A stretch of 64,000 nucleotides of DNA, taken from assembly GCA_963210315.1 (NCBI GenBank), contig OY723290.1:2071212-2135211 (forward strand), read 5' to 3'. The notes beneath the pieces are model-generated. The model was given only the letters and a program-made list of their open reading frames with translations. It made no database searches and was not told the origin of the DNA. This DNA comes from Rhynchopus euleeides. Its lineage: Eukaryota; Euglenozoa; Diplonemea; Diplonemida; Diplonemidae. Made by a program: the position numbers and the translations under genes. Shown one piece after another: positions 21,039-32,300 of the stretch (its first letter is position 1; each line of letters begins with the position of its first letter).

Positions 21039-22930
21039 ATGAAACATGACCTGCACATTGTGTTGGAGACGCTTGTCGGGGAGGCGCTGAAGGAGCGCCC
21101 AGACGATCCGCTTGTGTTTATCGCGACGAAGCTGATGGCGATGCGCGACGTGCCGCCCATGATAGGGGAGCTGCTGAAGGACGTCGTGAAGGAGAAGGTC
21201 ACCAGCGACGACGACTGCCGGAAGTTCATCCAGCGCCACGTCGGCAGCGAAGGGAGCAGCCTCAACGGGAGCATGAACAACGCGGGGCGCGCCACGTCGA
21301 CAGACCACCTCGCCCTGTCCGACAACTCCCTGTCACCCACATCCCCAGGGGCACAGGGCCCTGCACCGCGCACTGGGCCTGGGAGGAAGATGATTATCTC
21401 TGCACGCGCCTGCAGTGTCTGCGGGAGGGACGACCGCCCAGGCGATCAGAGGAAGAGCGGGTTCAAGTGTTTTGAGTGTGTGGGCATCCCATCCAACCCG
21501 CAGTATAAGAAGGAGATTGAGGAGGCGCAGAAGCTGCTGAAAGGGCGTGACGAGGAGGGGCAGTTCGCCCTGAATGAGTACCGCATCATCACGACAATCG
21601 GGCAGGGGTCCTACGGGAAGGTGCGGCTGTGTGTGCATAACAAGAGCAACCAAAACTACGCCATCAAGTTCCTGTCGAAGGACAAGCTGTCGAAGAAGAT
21701 CATGTCGGGGAACCCGAATGCCGACGGGAAGGAGGGGATCAAGAAGATCCGCGAGGAGATCGCAATCATGAAGCAGCTGCAGCACCCGAACATCATCCAG
21801 ATCTACGGCACCATGGAGAGCGACACGGAGATCATGATCGTGATGGAGCACCTGGAGGGGCAGATCTACCCCAGCACCTACCCCGCGCAGCCGCTGCCTC
21901 TCCGCAGGCTGAAGCGCTACATCGTCGGGATTGCCCACGGGCTGCAGTTCCTCCACGACAAGCTGATCATCCACCGCGACATCAAACCCGACAACATCCT
22001 GCTGGATAAGAAAGACAATGTGAAGCTCGCCGACTTCGGCGTCAGCGCTTTCGCCGCAGAGGGCGAGGTGGGCCTGATGGTTGAGGGCTTTGCAGGCAGT
22101 CCGTTCTTCATGCCACCCGAGTACTTCGGCAACACCGAAGGCAGCGTGGAGGGCCCAGGTGGTGACGTGTGGTCCTTCGGGATCACGCTGTACGCCATGG
22201 CGATGGGGAACCTGCCCCCCTTCAAGGGGTCCAACCTGAACGACCTGGGGGAGAGCATCGTGTCGACCGAGATTGAGTTCAACCACGAGTCGGAGCTGCT
22301 CAACGACATGATGCGGCGGATGCTGCAGAAGGACCCGCAGAAGCGTGCCACTATCGATCGGATCCTGCACCACGACCTCCTGATGGACGTGCGGATTGTG
22401 AAGGGGCACCCTGTCGAGACGGTATGGTGTTGTTAGTTGCAAGTTGTTGTGGTGTGGCTTAACCATGCACGGCACGAACCCCCTATGATTCTTCTGCCTC
22501 TTACAGGTGGAGCTGAGTCTGAAGTACAACGAGGAGCGGGGGAGCATCGATGAGATTGGCCCCGATTCGAACGGGGACATGGAGGGGGCAGACATTCTGT
22601 GCAATTTCATGGAGTCTTCCAAGCAGCACTTCCAGATCATCCAGGGGAACCCCTACGAGGTATTTCCGTGCTGCATGTCATGCCATGCGTGTGTGAGTCT
22701 TCTCTGCTCACACCACACTCACTCCACCTGCTTCCAGGTGACGCTCTACGATTTGGCACGCGACCCTCGGAGGCAGAAGCGGCATGTCAACCCCGGAGCA
22801 CCGATACCCAGCGTGACGAGCCAAACGAAGATTGTTGAGGAGGATTGGGATTCAGACGGTATGTCGCCCTGTGTGGAGCACAGGCTCCCACAATCCCACA
22901 TCTGCAGATGTCGACGATGAAGGCTTCTGA
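21039..22930 (+). CDS. CAMKK/LKB1-like Ser/Thr kinase with RIIa docking domain
   Basis: Exons are 21039-22421, 22507-22659, 22738-22858 and 22908-22930, giving about 559 residues. The N-terminus (LETLVGEALKERPDDPLVFI) resembles the RIIa/DPY-30 dimerisation-docking fold. A C-x2-C-x16-C-x2-C zinc-binding candidate (CSVC...CFEC) lies near residues 125-150. The kinase domain runs from about 181 to 455: glycine loop GQGSYGKV, VAIK-type lysine in YAIKFLS, catalytic HRDIKPDN near 311, DFG near 332, and PPE in place of APE. The insert after the glycine loop and the overall order resemble CAMKK/LKB1 kinases. The tail is acidic (EEDWDSDDVDDEGF). Introns of 85, 78 and 49 bp start GTATG or GTATT. An upstream ATG at 21021 would add six residues. 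The docking domain suggests tethering to an anchoring protein, perhaps in a cilium. Confidence 0.85.
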
Positions 22931-25378
22931 TGCGGCGACGGTGGGTTTTCCTGTCTGGAATGAAGGAATGCCGGAGGTGCATGAAGCACCGCAGGACAGC
23001 AGGAGCCTGTTGCCTGGACTTGCTGCAGAGCTCAGGGGTCGGGGGTGTTCGAAACTGGTTGTTGTAACCTCCAGATGACGCCCCATCCGGCGCAGCCAAG
23101 CGACAGCAAAAGGCAGGAAGCAAGTTCAATTGTCTCAGCAACAACACCGGGTCTGCACATGGGCTCCGGCCTTGGTTGTTCCTGTCAAAGACACGCCCCG
23201 CCGTGTTGAGGCGGAGTGGGAGGTCAATTGGGGCTGGGCACTGCTGGTCTGCTCTGTGATTGGTCAAGACAGTGCAAAAATGTCTGGCACTGTCTGTTCT
23301 GTGTTGTGATGAGGCCAGTTGGTGCCGGCATCTCACCCGAAAGGGGAGACATACCCCGAGCCCGCTCTTCAAAGAGAACGTGATGCGATCGGGCGCGGCG
23401 TAGAGCGGGCTTGTTGCCACTACCCCGGCACTGGGTGACCTTACGGTGGCCTTTGGAGAAACGAACGAAAAGAAACCGCAAAAAAATAAGAAAAAGGTGA
23501 GAGTGGTTGTGAGGCCCATCCACCGCTCGCGCAGCGAGGCCCTTTTTTTGCAACAATTGAGCGCCCATTGAGGACGTCCGTTCGTTTGTCGCCGAAACGG
23601 CGCTCTCCCTTGCAGTGAATGATTCTGTGACGAGCGTTCACAACGTTGACTGAAAATGGGATTCGTCGGCAATTCCCAACAAGAGATAACGCAGAAGTCT
23701 GATGATTACAGTGTTTTTGGCATGAAGGCAATGAGTCCTTTCCAAGAATCTATCTGGTCCGTCTTTCCGTGCAGTTTGGTCTGCTTTGTTTCTTCATCCT
23801 ATGTTACCTCCCGTGCTCGCACGCATGGGGCCTGACATGTTTCCGCCTGTCACAGATTCTGTCTCAGGATCATCCCTAGAATCGCACACTTTCGTGCGCC
23901 TCATGTGCCCCCCTTGCAAAGCGCCCCGGAGCAGCTGCTGATCGTTCCCCGTTCTCCCAACGAGGTGCTTGCCAGGGAGAATGCTTCGCTATACAAGAGA
24001 AGCAACGTCTCTTTTTGCTCCTTTCGCTTTCTCCACGATCCCACCCTGCAGCTGCACAGCTCTGACCCGGGGTGCCTTTTGGAAACACGAGCACACACAT
24101 GTGTGTCTGTTATGGTTTTTTATGGGGCTCCCATGGCCAATCCGATTTCGCGTCGTTTTTGTTGAGAAACGCCCTTCCGCCGAATTTGCCAATTCCATAA
24201 CAAGGAGGAGGGGGTACTTCCCACGGGAACTGAAGAGTTCTTGTGCCCCCCTCCCCCCCCTCAGTGCAACAGTCCCCCCCCCCTCTCCAGTCGGTGGACT
24301 CCACGGGGGTTTGGGCTTTATCTGCACTTTGGTTGTGGGCGTCTTGTTATGTTCAATTCTTTGCACCATGTTCACCCCTCCATTGCTCGTACAGAATACG
24401 TCTAAGGGCAGGTGTTGCATGGCCTCTTGGAGGTAAATGTTGGTCGATAAGGTGTTTGGGTGGGGAACGGATTGCACCGGCCAGAGAGTCTGTAAGGAGG
24501 TGCACCCAACAAACGCGTGGCATGGGTACAACGAACTGAAAAACAGCACGTCTGCGAAACCAGAACCGCCGTGCTCCCTTTCAGGGCGTCTTGGTCTTCA
24601 GTCTTCGGGGTTACATCTTATGTCCGATGGACTTGATCCTTTGACTGTTAATTTGGGTGGTCCGTCTTCGGCCAAAGACAGCCTCAGTCGCATCAAGTAA
24701 CAAGCTTTGATTTGACATTTTCTTCATTCTCATATCCTTTTTTTCCTCTGTCTTTCTCACACCGATCGGCACGACGAGAGCAAGGGGAACCTCACCCAAC
24801 ACATCGGGGGCGACTTCATCTGATGGCTGTGAGCCTGCAGATGCCACACAGGTGCCGTTGGTGTTGCGGGATATACATTCGGGCACCCAAGCTCTTCTGT
24901 CACATCGAGGTAGCGCATCAAGAAGTTGAGCTGAAGTCACGGCGGTTACGATTGCTGTCTTGGTGCTGCAGGCACAATGCGCCTTCTTTCCACAGTTGCA
25001 AGTGTTGGATTTGGGGAGGGGTGGGTGTGGGTGGGGGCACCACGCTCCATAGTGCAAGAAGTGAGCCTCCTTACAATTTAGGTGCCAAATTGAAAGTGCG
25101 AGTCTGAGTGAAAAGGGGGCCTTCGCTCAGAAATGCAGAAAAGTGAGAAAGAGTGTAGTGAGCTGTGTGTGCGTGTGCCTGCGGCTGCCTCACAGAACCG
25201 GTTGCAAAGCGACATGGTTTTGACGCACAGAGGCAGTCACACAGAGCGAAGGCCCCCTTTGACACGTAACAAAATTACGCCCACAAGATGCCCTCCCCTT
25301 CCAACTCGCATGATGCCCCTATCTCCTTTGGCTGTGTTTTGCGTCTCAACACATGCCGCCCCCTCCCTGCCCCACACG
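22931..25378. other. Intergenic region, nothing recognised
   Basis: About 2.4 kb without a convincing gene. Open frames on both strands lack domains, and the longest (minus strand, 22746-23672) overlaps kinase exons. I see no inverted ends or tandem repeats. Confidence 0.4.
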
Positions 25379-25382
25379 TTAA

Positions 25383-26976
25383 CCCTTTAAGACCGAAGGC
25401 GCAATATATTGCTTGTGCACTTTGGGTTCACATTTTGTTGGGACCCATTTTTGTCTTTTTGGCAAACCCTGGGCACCATGAAAATGGTTTGCACAGTTCT
25501 TTTCAAGACAACAAAAATCGACGAGATATCTGTCTGTCGATGGCCCGCCGTCACCTCGGAGAATCGGGGCCCAGGTCGGGTTTTCAGGTGAAAACAGCAT
25601 TCTGGGCCCCTGGCTTTCTGTGCACACCCCAACAAGGTTTGCCAGGGGTCTTTGTGCCCGACCCTGGCCATCCGGTAAAGGGGACTCGAGACCCTTTCTA
25701 AGGAAGCAAGACCCGCCCAGATACACCCCGATGTGGTGCACGTGTCAACTGAAGGCAATGGAGTGCCTGATCGTCAATTCCTCGCCTGTCAAATGTATGG
25801 GTGATATCTTCGACCGGCTTTGGGCCTTGCCCAGTTCTGCCCAGATCGAGCCAAGCTAAACTGGATCTACCCGGGGTAACGTATTCGAGGGACTTCCGCT
25901 CTTCTGTGCGCAGTTGCAGCACATAGGTCTGTCACACTACGGGCCGAAGGGTGCGTCCTCTATGCGACATCTGGTCGCGGGAGGGTCGACGACACTGCCT
26001 ATCGGCGGCGGCATCACGTGGTAGTAGAGCGAGCTCCACAGTGCTGGAGGGTCACAGCTTTACACGAACACCTTAATGATCGACAACGTGTCGCCGGATG
26101 CTACAATCCTGAAGCAAAATCAGAGCAAGCTCGTCAGATGCAGACGCCACGTGGTGGTCTCCCGGTGCTTGCTGTGTTTCGGCGCTAACACACTACAACC
26201 TCCCCTGGTGCGCCTCATCAGGTGTGAGCCAGGATCAATGGAACCTAAGGGGATCAGCCTTAGGTCAGCAAGACTTTCTTCCCACCTTATCCCTCGCCTC
26301 GTGTGCGTAAGAGCTACTCGTCGAGCTAGTCCGCGGAAGTGGAGGTGAGGGTTATTGAGCGAAAAAACCCCGAAGGGCCTGTAGCAGCCGCCGAAGCGGA
26401 AGGTCGGGTATAATGGGGGTTGTGGCAAGGCGGTGTCAGGGTATCGGTAAGGCGCACGAACACCTCTCGCTGGTTCAGCACTGCTGCGAAGCGCAACAGT
26501 TGCTCTTGCAGCCGTCTGAGACAGACTTCCTGCGTGTGATTGACGAAAAGCCCAATTTCGGGCGTTTTCCCACGGTTTCAAAGGGAAATAGGTACTGAAC
26601 ATAGGCAAAAAACCGGAGTGCCCATTCAGAGGCTTCATACTCAGTCTTTTTGATCGAACTTTTTTTTTCGTCGATGCAATTTGACTCGTTCTTTCCAATA
26701 ACGTCATCCTCGGCTGACTTTTTGGGGAGCCCCGGCACACAAAAATTTTTGCTTTCGAAAATCTGCCATTTTTTCACCCTCAAATTCACTGTTTGTTGGC
26801 CGTGCAAAAAAAAGAGTCATTTTTTTCGGGGACAAAAAATGGCCATCGTGGAATCTTTCAGTCAAACGCGTTCATTTACGGCCAGGGTCGGGCAGAAAAA
26901 CGAAAATTGAAGCAAATTGGTGTCCAAGGAGAAAAATGGGCCAAAATGGCTCAAAATAGCCTTCGGTCTTAAAGGG
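25383..26976. mobile_element. piggyBac-type non-autonomous element
   Basis: Eighteen-base perfect terminal inverted repeats, CCCTTTAAGACCGAAGGC at 25383-25400 and its complement at 26959-26976, are each flanked by TTAA (25379-25382 and 26977-26980). TTAA target duplication with ends starting CCC is the hallmark of the piggyBac superfamily. The 1594 bp interior has no frame with recognisable DDE transposase or Cys-rich tail, so the element is probably mobilised in trans. Parts of the interior (about 25870-26350) look like ordinary captured sequence of unknown origin. Confidence 0.8.
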
Positions 26977-26980
26977 TTAA

Positions 26981-28394
26981 GATTTCGTCTTAGAATTAGT
27001 GCAGAAAGGCACCAGGGCAAAAGACTTTTTTGTTGCGAAACTCCACTGACACACCACACCCACCGAATCTGTCGTTTCGGCCGTTCTTCATATTCTTCCT
27101 TTTTTTTTGATTTGATTCGAGCCAGGTCAGAAAAGAGTACATCTGTGATGCAACGTTCTCCGTGCCGTTGTCCTGTTTCTGTTGAGCTTACACTTGCGAG
27201 TTGTTTCGGTTGGGAAATCCAGGGGGTGGGTGGGTGGGTAATTGACACATGTTGTACCAACGCTACTGCGGATATTTCCAGGGGAACCGGCACGTGCTCG
27301 CCGCCGGCTTCTCTGCATGGGTTTGACTAGACCCTCCCCCCTCCCCCACCTCCCCTGCTAACATCACCACACTCCGTGGCACTGCACAAGTTTGTCATGT
27401 GGCGGCGAAGCCCCACGGAGCGGCTGACAAGTCCACTCCAGCCCAGCTCTGCCGTCGCCTAGCTTTGGAAACGAAGTCGCTCAGAATATCACCACGCGCC
27501 AGCAGAAGTCAGTAGTGGTGAGGGCTTGCCAACCTTGCTTGGTTCACAGAACCCCCTTTTCCACCCTGGGTGTCTGCGGGAACCTTCTCGAAGCCCCGAC
27601 GGCGACGGGGTTCCAGCGAGCAAGGCCTCTGTTATTATTTTTCCCAGTTGTGCGCCCAAGGCACGCACAGTTTTTGCTGAAAAACGTGCCCAGCCCGAAT
27701 CGGCGATTCTGCTTCTCCTCTCCCGACACCAACCGGCACCCCCCGCCACGCCGTTGCGCCGAGGGAAGTGGCGCGGGTGTCCTAAGCTGCCCGCCTGCCC
27801 TGCCCCACCCTGAATGCAAATCAGCCATTCATGAGGGCCGAGGTGTGGAGGGTCGCGGTGGTCGAGAGGGGTGTCTTGTGTTGTGTGTGCAGGCCCAGGT
27901 GTTTGCTCTGGGGGTTTCATGAGGGAGGGGGATGGGGTCTTCGCCACCCGGCAACTTTTTTCAGCAAAAAGGCTCGACCTTCTCACAATAAAGGGGGGGC
28001 TGCGCCGAAACGCACCTGTTTCGGCACCCCACTCCCGAAGCAAAGACCCCACCCCCAGGACCCCGGACAAACGGGCCAGGGGCAACTGCTGTGGCGGAGT
28101 GTTGCGCAGGCAAGCGCCGCCCGCCTGGGGTGGGGGAGGTTCGTGTGGGGTGGTGTGTGTGTGTGTGTTGTATCAGTTGGGCTTTAATAAAATTGCGTGA
28201 CAGCAGCGCCGGGTGGTCTGTGTGCTGCACCACACCCACACCCACATCATCCCATATCCCGCCACACCCCCCGCCCCCCTTCCTGACCGTACCAGCTTTT
28301 CCATCCTTCTCCTTGGAGCGCTGAACGCGCACAATGCAACATAACACCACCACCTGGCCACCTCCACCCAGGTAGTTTCGGCCTACAAAACACA
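26981..28394. other. Intergenic region, nothing recognised
   Basis: No gene or structured repeat that I can defend. Several long overlapping frames on both strands reflect GC content. TTTAATAAAA occurs near 28183. Confidence 0.4.
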
Positions 28395-28733
28395 ATGAGC
28401 ATGCTGCGTATTGCGCGTGTGTCGGTGCGTGGGATGGCCCCGCTGGCGTCCGCGAGGCGTACCAACATCCACCAGACCAACAAGGACGACGACCTGTCGT
28501 GGCTCGAGGCGAGCGACCGCGAGATGACGGCGGAGGAGCGCTACGCCTTCCAGAAGCAGCGGCAGCTGCTGGCCCGCCAGGTGGAGCAGCTGAACACGCG
28601 GTACGAGGAGCACCACGAGAAGACGCGTGACCAGATGAAGGAGCACCACGAGAAGAACCACGCGAAGCTTGCCGACCTGGAGAAGACCCTCGGGGAGCTC
28701 AAGGCGCAGCTCGCCCAGCTGAAGAAGGAGTAA
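28395..28733 (+). CDS. Mitochondrial F1-ATPase inhibitor (IF1)-like protein
   Basis: The product has 112 residues. The N-terminus (MSMLRIARVSVRGMAPLAS) is Arg/Ser-rich without acids, like a mitochondrial presequence. The segment DREMTAEERYAFQKQRQLLA matches the inhibitory region of IF1/INH1, where E-E-R-Y/F is conserved (established family knowledge). A His-rich amphipathic coiled coil follows to the C-terminus (EEHHEKTRDQMKEHHEKNH), comparable to the pH-sensing dimerisation coil. Length and order fit the family. In mitochondria such proteins bind F1 and block ATP hydrolysis when the membrane potential collapses. It is a single exon. The immediate downstream region leads into the satellite flank. 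A generic small coiled-coil protein is the alternative. Confidence 0.65.
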   Translation: MSMLRIARVSVRGMAPLASARRTNIHQTNKDDDLSWLEASDREMTAEERYAFQKQRQLLARQVEQLNTRYEEHHEKTRDQMKEHHEKNHAKLADLEKTLGELKAQLAQLKKE

Positions 28734-28925
28734 AAACCTGGGGAGCTGGGGGAGGGGAGGGGTTGCGGGACAGGGTGGGGCGGATGTAAGGGGGAGGGAA
28801 AATACAATAGGGTCCCCAGGCAAGAAACACAACACCGCCCGCCTCCCCTGATGTCTCTCTCCTTCCTCTCCCCCCTCTCTTGGCGCGAGGGGGGACACTG
28901 GGGTTGGCGAAAAAATATACCGTAT

Positions 28926-29311
28926 GGGGGGTGTCGATTTTTTCGGTTTTTTTCCGTTTTTTCCTTTTTTTTCGTTTTTTCCGCCTGTGGGCGCTGGCTG
29001 CGACTTGGTCAAAATTCGACGAAAAAAATCCGAAAAAAAAACGGAAAACGAAAAAACGGAAAATCCCAAAATCGACACCCTGATTTTCCGTTTTTTTCCG
29101 TTTTTTTCCCAGTACCAGAAACAGGCAGGGTCGTCGTAAGACCGGCGTGCCAAGGGGGAGGTGCTCGCATTTTTTTTTTGGGGGGGTACAGAATGGGTCG
29201 TTTTTGGACATTTGAGCCCACTGCGAGCAGTGCCGGGTCCCGGAAACGCTGTTTCAAACGCTCAAAAGGGGATGTCGTGGGCACCAGAACCCAGTAAATT
29301 TATCACAAATG
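28926..29311. repeat. Satellite-flanking block, copy 1
   Basis: A ~385 bp block with GGGGTGTCGATTTT at its left and AAAATCGACACCC near 29070, enclosing opposed TTTCCG and CGGAAA tracts (a foldback). It is followed by a unique stretch ending CCAGTAAATTTATCACAAATG that leads directly into the first 41 bp satellite unit. A near-identical copy is at 37312-37692. Confidence 0.8.
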
Positions 29312-32300
29312 GTCCCACCCACAAACGGGTTACCCCCTGCCTCTAGGGGTTCCCCCCACCCACAAATGGGTTACCCCCAGCCTCTAGGGGTTCCCCCCAC
29401 CCACAAATGGGTTACCCCCTGCCTCTAGGGGTTCCCCCCACCCACAAATGGGTTACCCCCTACCTCTAGGGGTTCCCCCCACCCACAAATGGGTTACCCC
29501 CTGCCTCTAGGGGTTCCCCCCACCCACTAATGGGTTACCCCCTGCCTCTAGGGGTTCCCCCCACCCACAAATGGGTTACCCCCTACCTCTAGGGGTTCCC
29601 CCCACCCACAAATGGGTTACCCCCTGCCTCTAGGGGTTCCCCCCACCCACTAATGGGTTACCCCCTGCCTCTAGGGGTTCCCCCCAGCCACAACTGGGTT
29701 ACCCCCTGCCTCTAGGGGTTCCCCCCACCCACAAATAGGTTACCCCCTGCCTCTAGGGGTTCCCCCCAGCCGCAAATGGGTTACCCCCTGCCTCTAGGGG
29801 TTCCCCCCACCCACAAATGGGTTACCCCCTACCTCTAGGGGTTCCCCCCACCCACAAATGGGTTACCCCCTGCCTCTAGGGGTTCCCCCCACCCACAAAT
29901 GGGTTACCCCCTGCCTCTAGGGGTTCCCCCCACCCACTAATGGGTTACCCCCTACCTCTAGGGGTTCCCCCCACCCACAAATGGGTTACCCCCTGCCTCT
30001 AGGGGTTCGCCCCACCCACAAATGGGTTACCCCCTACCTCTAGGGGTTCCCCCCACCCACAAATGGGTTACCCCCTGCCTCTAGGGGTTCCCCCCAGCCA
30101 CAAATGGGTTACCCCCTGCCTCTAGGGGTTCCCCCCACCCACTAATGGGTTACCCCCTGCCTCTAGGGGTTCCCCCCACCCACAAATGGGTTACCCCCTG
30201 CCTCTAGGGGTTCCCCCCACCCACTAATGGGTTACCCCCTACCTCTAGGGGTTCCCCCCACCCACAAATGGGTTACCCCCTGCCTCTAGGGGTTCCCCCC
30301 ACCCACTAATGGGTTACCCCCTGCCTCTAGGGGTTCCCCCCAGCCACAAATGGGTTACCCCCTGCCTCTAGGGGTTCCCCCCACCCACAAATGGGTTACC
30401 CCCTGCCTCTAGGGGTTCCCCCCACCCACTAATGGGTTACCCCCTACCTCTAGGGGTTCCCCCCACCCACAAATGGGTTACCCCCTGCCTGTAGGGGTTC
30501 GCCCCACCCACAAATGGGTTACCCCCTACCTCTAGGGGTTCCCCCCACCCACAAATGGGTTCCCCCCACCCACTAATGGGTTACCCCCTGCCTCTAGGGG
30601 TTCCCCCCACCCACAAATGGGTTACCCCCTACCTCTAGGGGTTCCCCCCACCCACAAATGGGTTAGCCCCTGCCTCTAGGGGTTCCCCCCACCCACAAAT
30701 GGGTTACCCCCTGCCTCTAGGGGTTCCCCCCACCCACTAATGGGTTACCCCCTACCTCTAGGGGTTCCCCCCACCCACAAATGGGTTACCCCCTGCCTCT
30801 AGGGGTTCCCCCCACCCACTAATGGGTTACCCCCTACCTCTAGGGGTTCCCCCCAGCCACAAATGGGTTACCCCCTGCCTCTAGGGGTTCCCCCCACCCA
30901 CAAATGGGTTACCCCCTGCCTCTAGGGGTTCCCCCCACCCACTAATGGGTTACCCCCTACCTCTAGGGGTTCCCCCCAGCCACAAATGGGTTACCCCCTG
31001 CCTCTAGGGGTTCCCCCCACCCACAAATGGGTTACCCCCTGCCTCTAGGGGTTTCCCCCAGCCGCAAATGGGTTACCCCCTGCCTCTAGGGGTTCCCCCC
31101 ACCCACAAATGGGTTACCCCCTGCCTCTAGGGGTTCCCCCCACCCACAAATGGGTTACCCCCTGCCTCTAGGGGTTCCCCCCACCCACTAATGGGTTACC
31201 CCCTACCTCTAGGGGTTCCCCCCAGCCACAAATGGGTTACCCCCTACCTCTAGGGGTTCCCCCCAGCCACAAATGGGTTACCCCCTACCTCTAGGGGTTC
31301 CCCCCACCCACAAATGGGTTACCCCCTACCTCTAGGGGTTCCCCCCACCCACAAATGGGTTACCCCCTGCCTCTAGGGGTTCCCCCCACCCACTAATGGG
31401 TTACCCCCTGCCTCTAGGGGTTCCCCCCAGCCACAACTGGGTTACCCCCTGCCTCTAGGGGTTCCCCCCACCCACAAATAGGTTACCCCCTGCCTCTAGG
31501 GGTTCCCCCCAGCCGCAAATGGGTTACCCCCTGCCTCTAGGGGTTCCCCCCACCCACAAATGGGTTACCCCCTACCTCTAGGGGTTCCCCCCACCCACAA
31601 ATGGGTTACCCCCTGCCTCTAGGGGTTCCCCCCACCCACAAATGGGTTACCCCCTGCCTCTAGGGGTTCCCCCCAGCCACAAATGGGTTACCCCCTGCCT
31701 CTAGGGGTTCCCCCCACCCACTAATGGGTTACCCCCTACCTCTAGGGGTTCCCCCCACCCACAAATGGGTTACCCCCTGCCTCTAGGGGTTCGCCCCACC
31801 CACAAATGGGTTACCCCCTACCTCTAGGGGTTCCCCCCACCCACAAATGGGTTACCCCCTGCCTCTAGGGGTTCCCCCCACCCACTAATGGGTTACCCCC
31901 TGCCTCTAGGGGTTCCCCCCACCCACAAATGGGTTACCCCCTACCTCTAGGGGTTCCCCCCACCCACAAATGGGTTACCCCCTGCCTCTAGGGGTTCCCC
32001 CCACCCACTAATGGGTTACCCCCTGCCTCTAGGGGTTCCCCCCACCCACAAATGGGTTACCCCCTGCCTCTAGGGGTTCCCCCCACCCACGAATGGGTTA
32101 CCCCCTACCTCTAGGGGTTCCCCCCACCCACAAATGGGTTACCCCCTGCCTCTAGGGGTTCCCCCCACCCACTAATGGGTTACCCCCTGCCTCTAGGGGT
32201 TCCCCCCAGCCACAAATGGGTTACCCCCTGCCTCTAGGGGTTCCCCCCACCCACAAATGGGTTACCCCCTGCCTCTAGGGGTTCCCCCCACCCACTAATG

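Noticed and set aside
22746..23672. 308-codon minus-strand open frame
   Set aside because: It overlaps kinase exons, has no ordered domain or coding-like composition, and lacks splice support.
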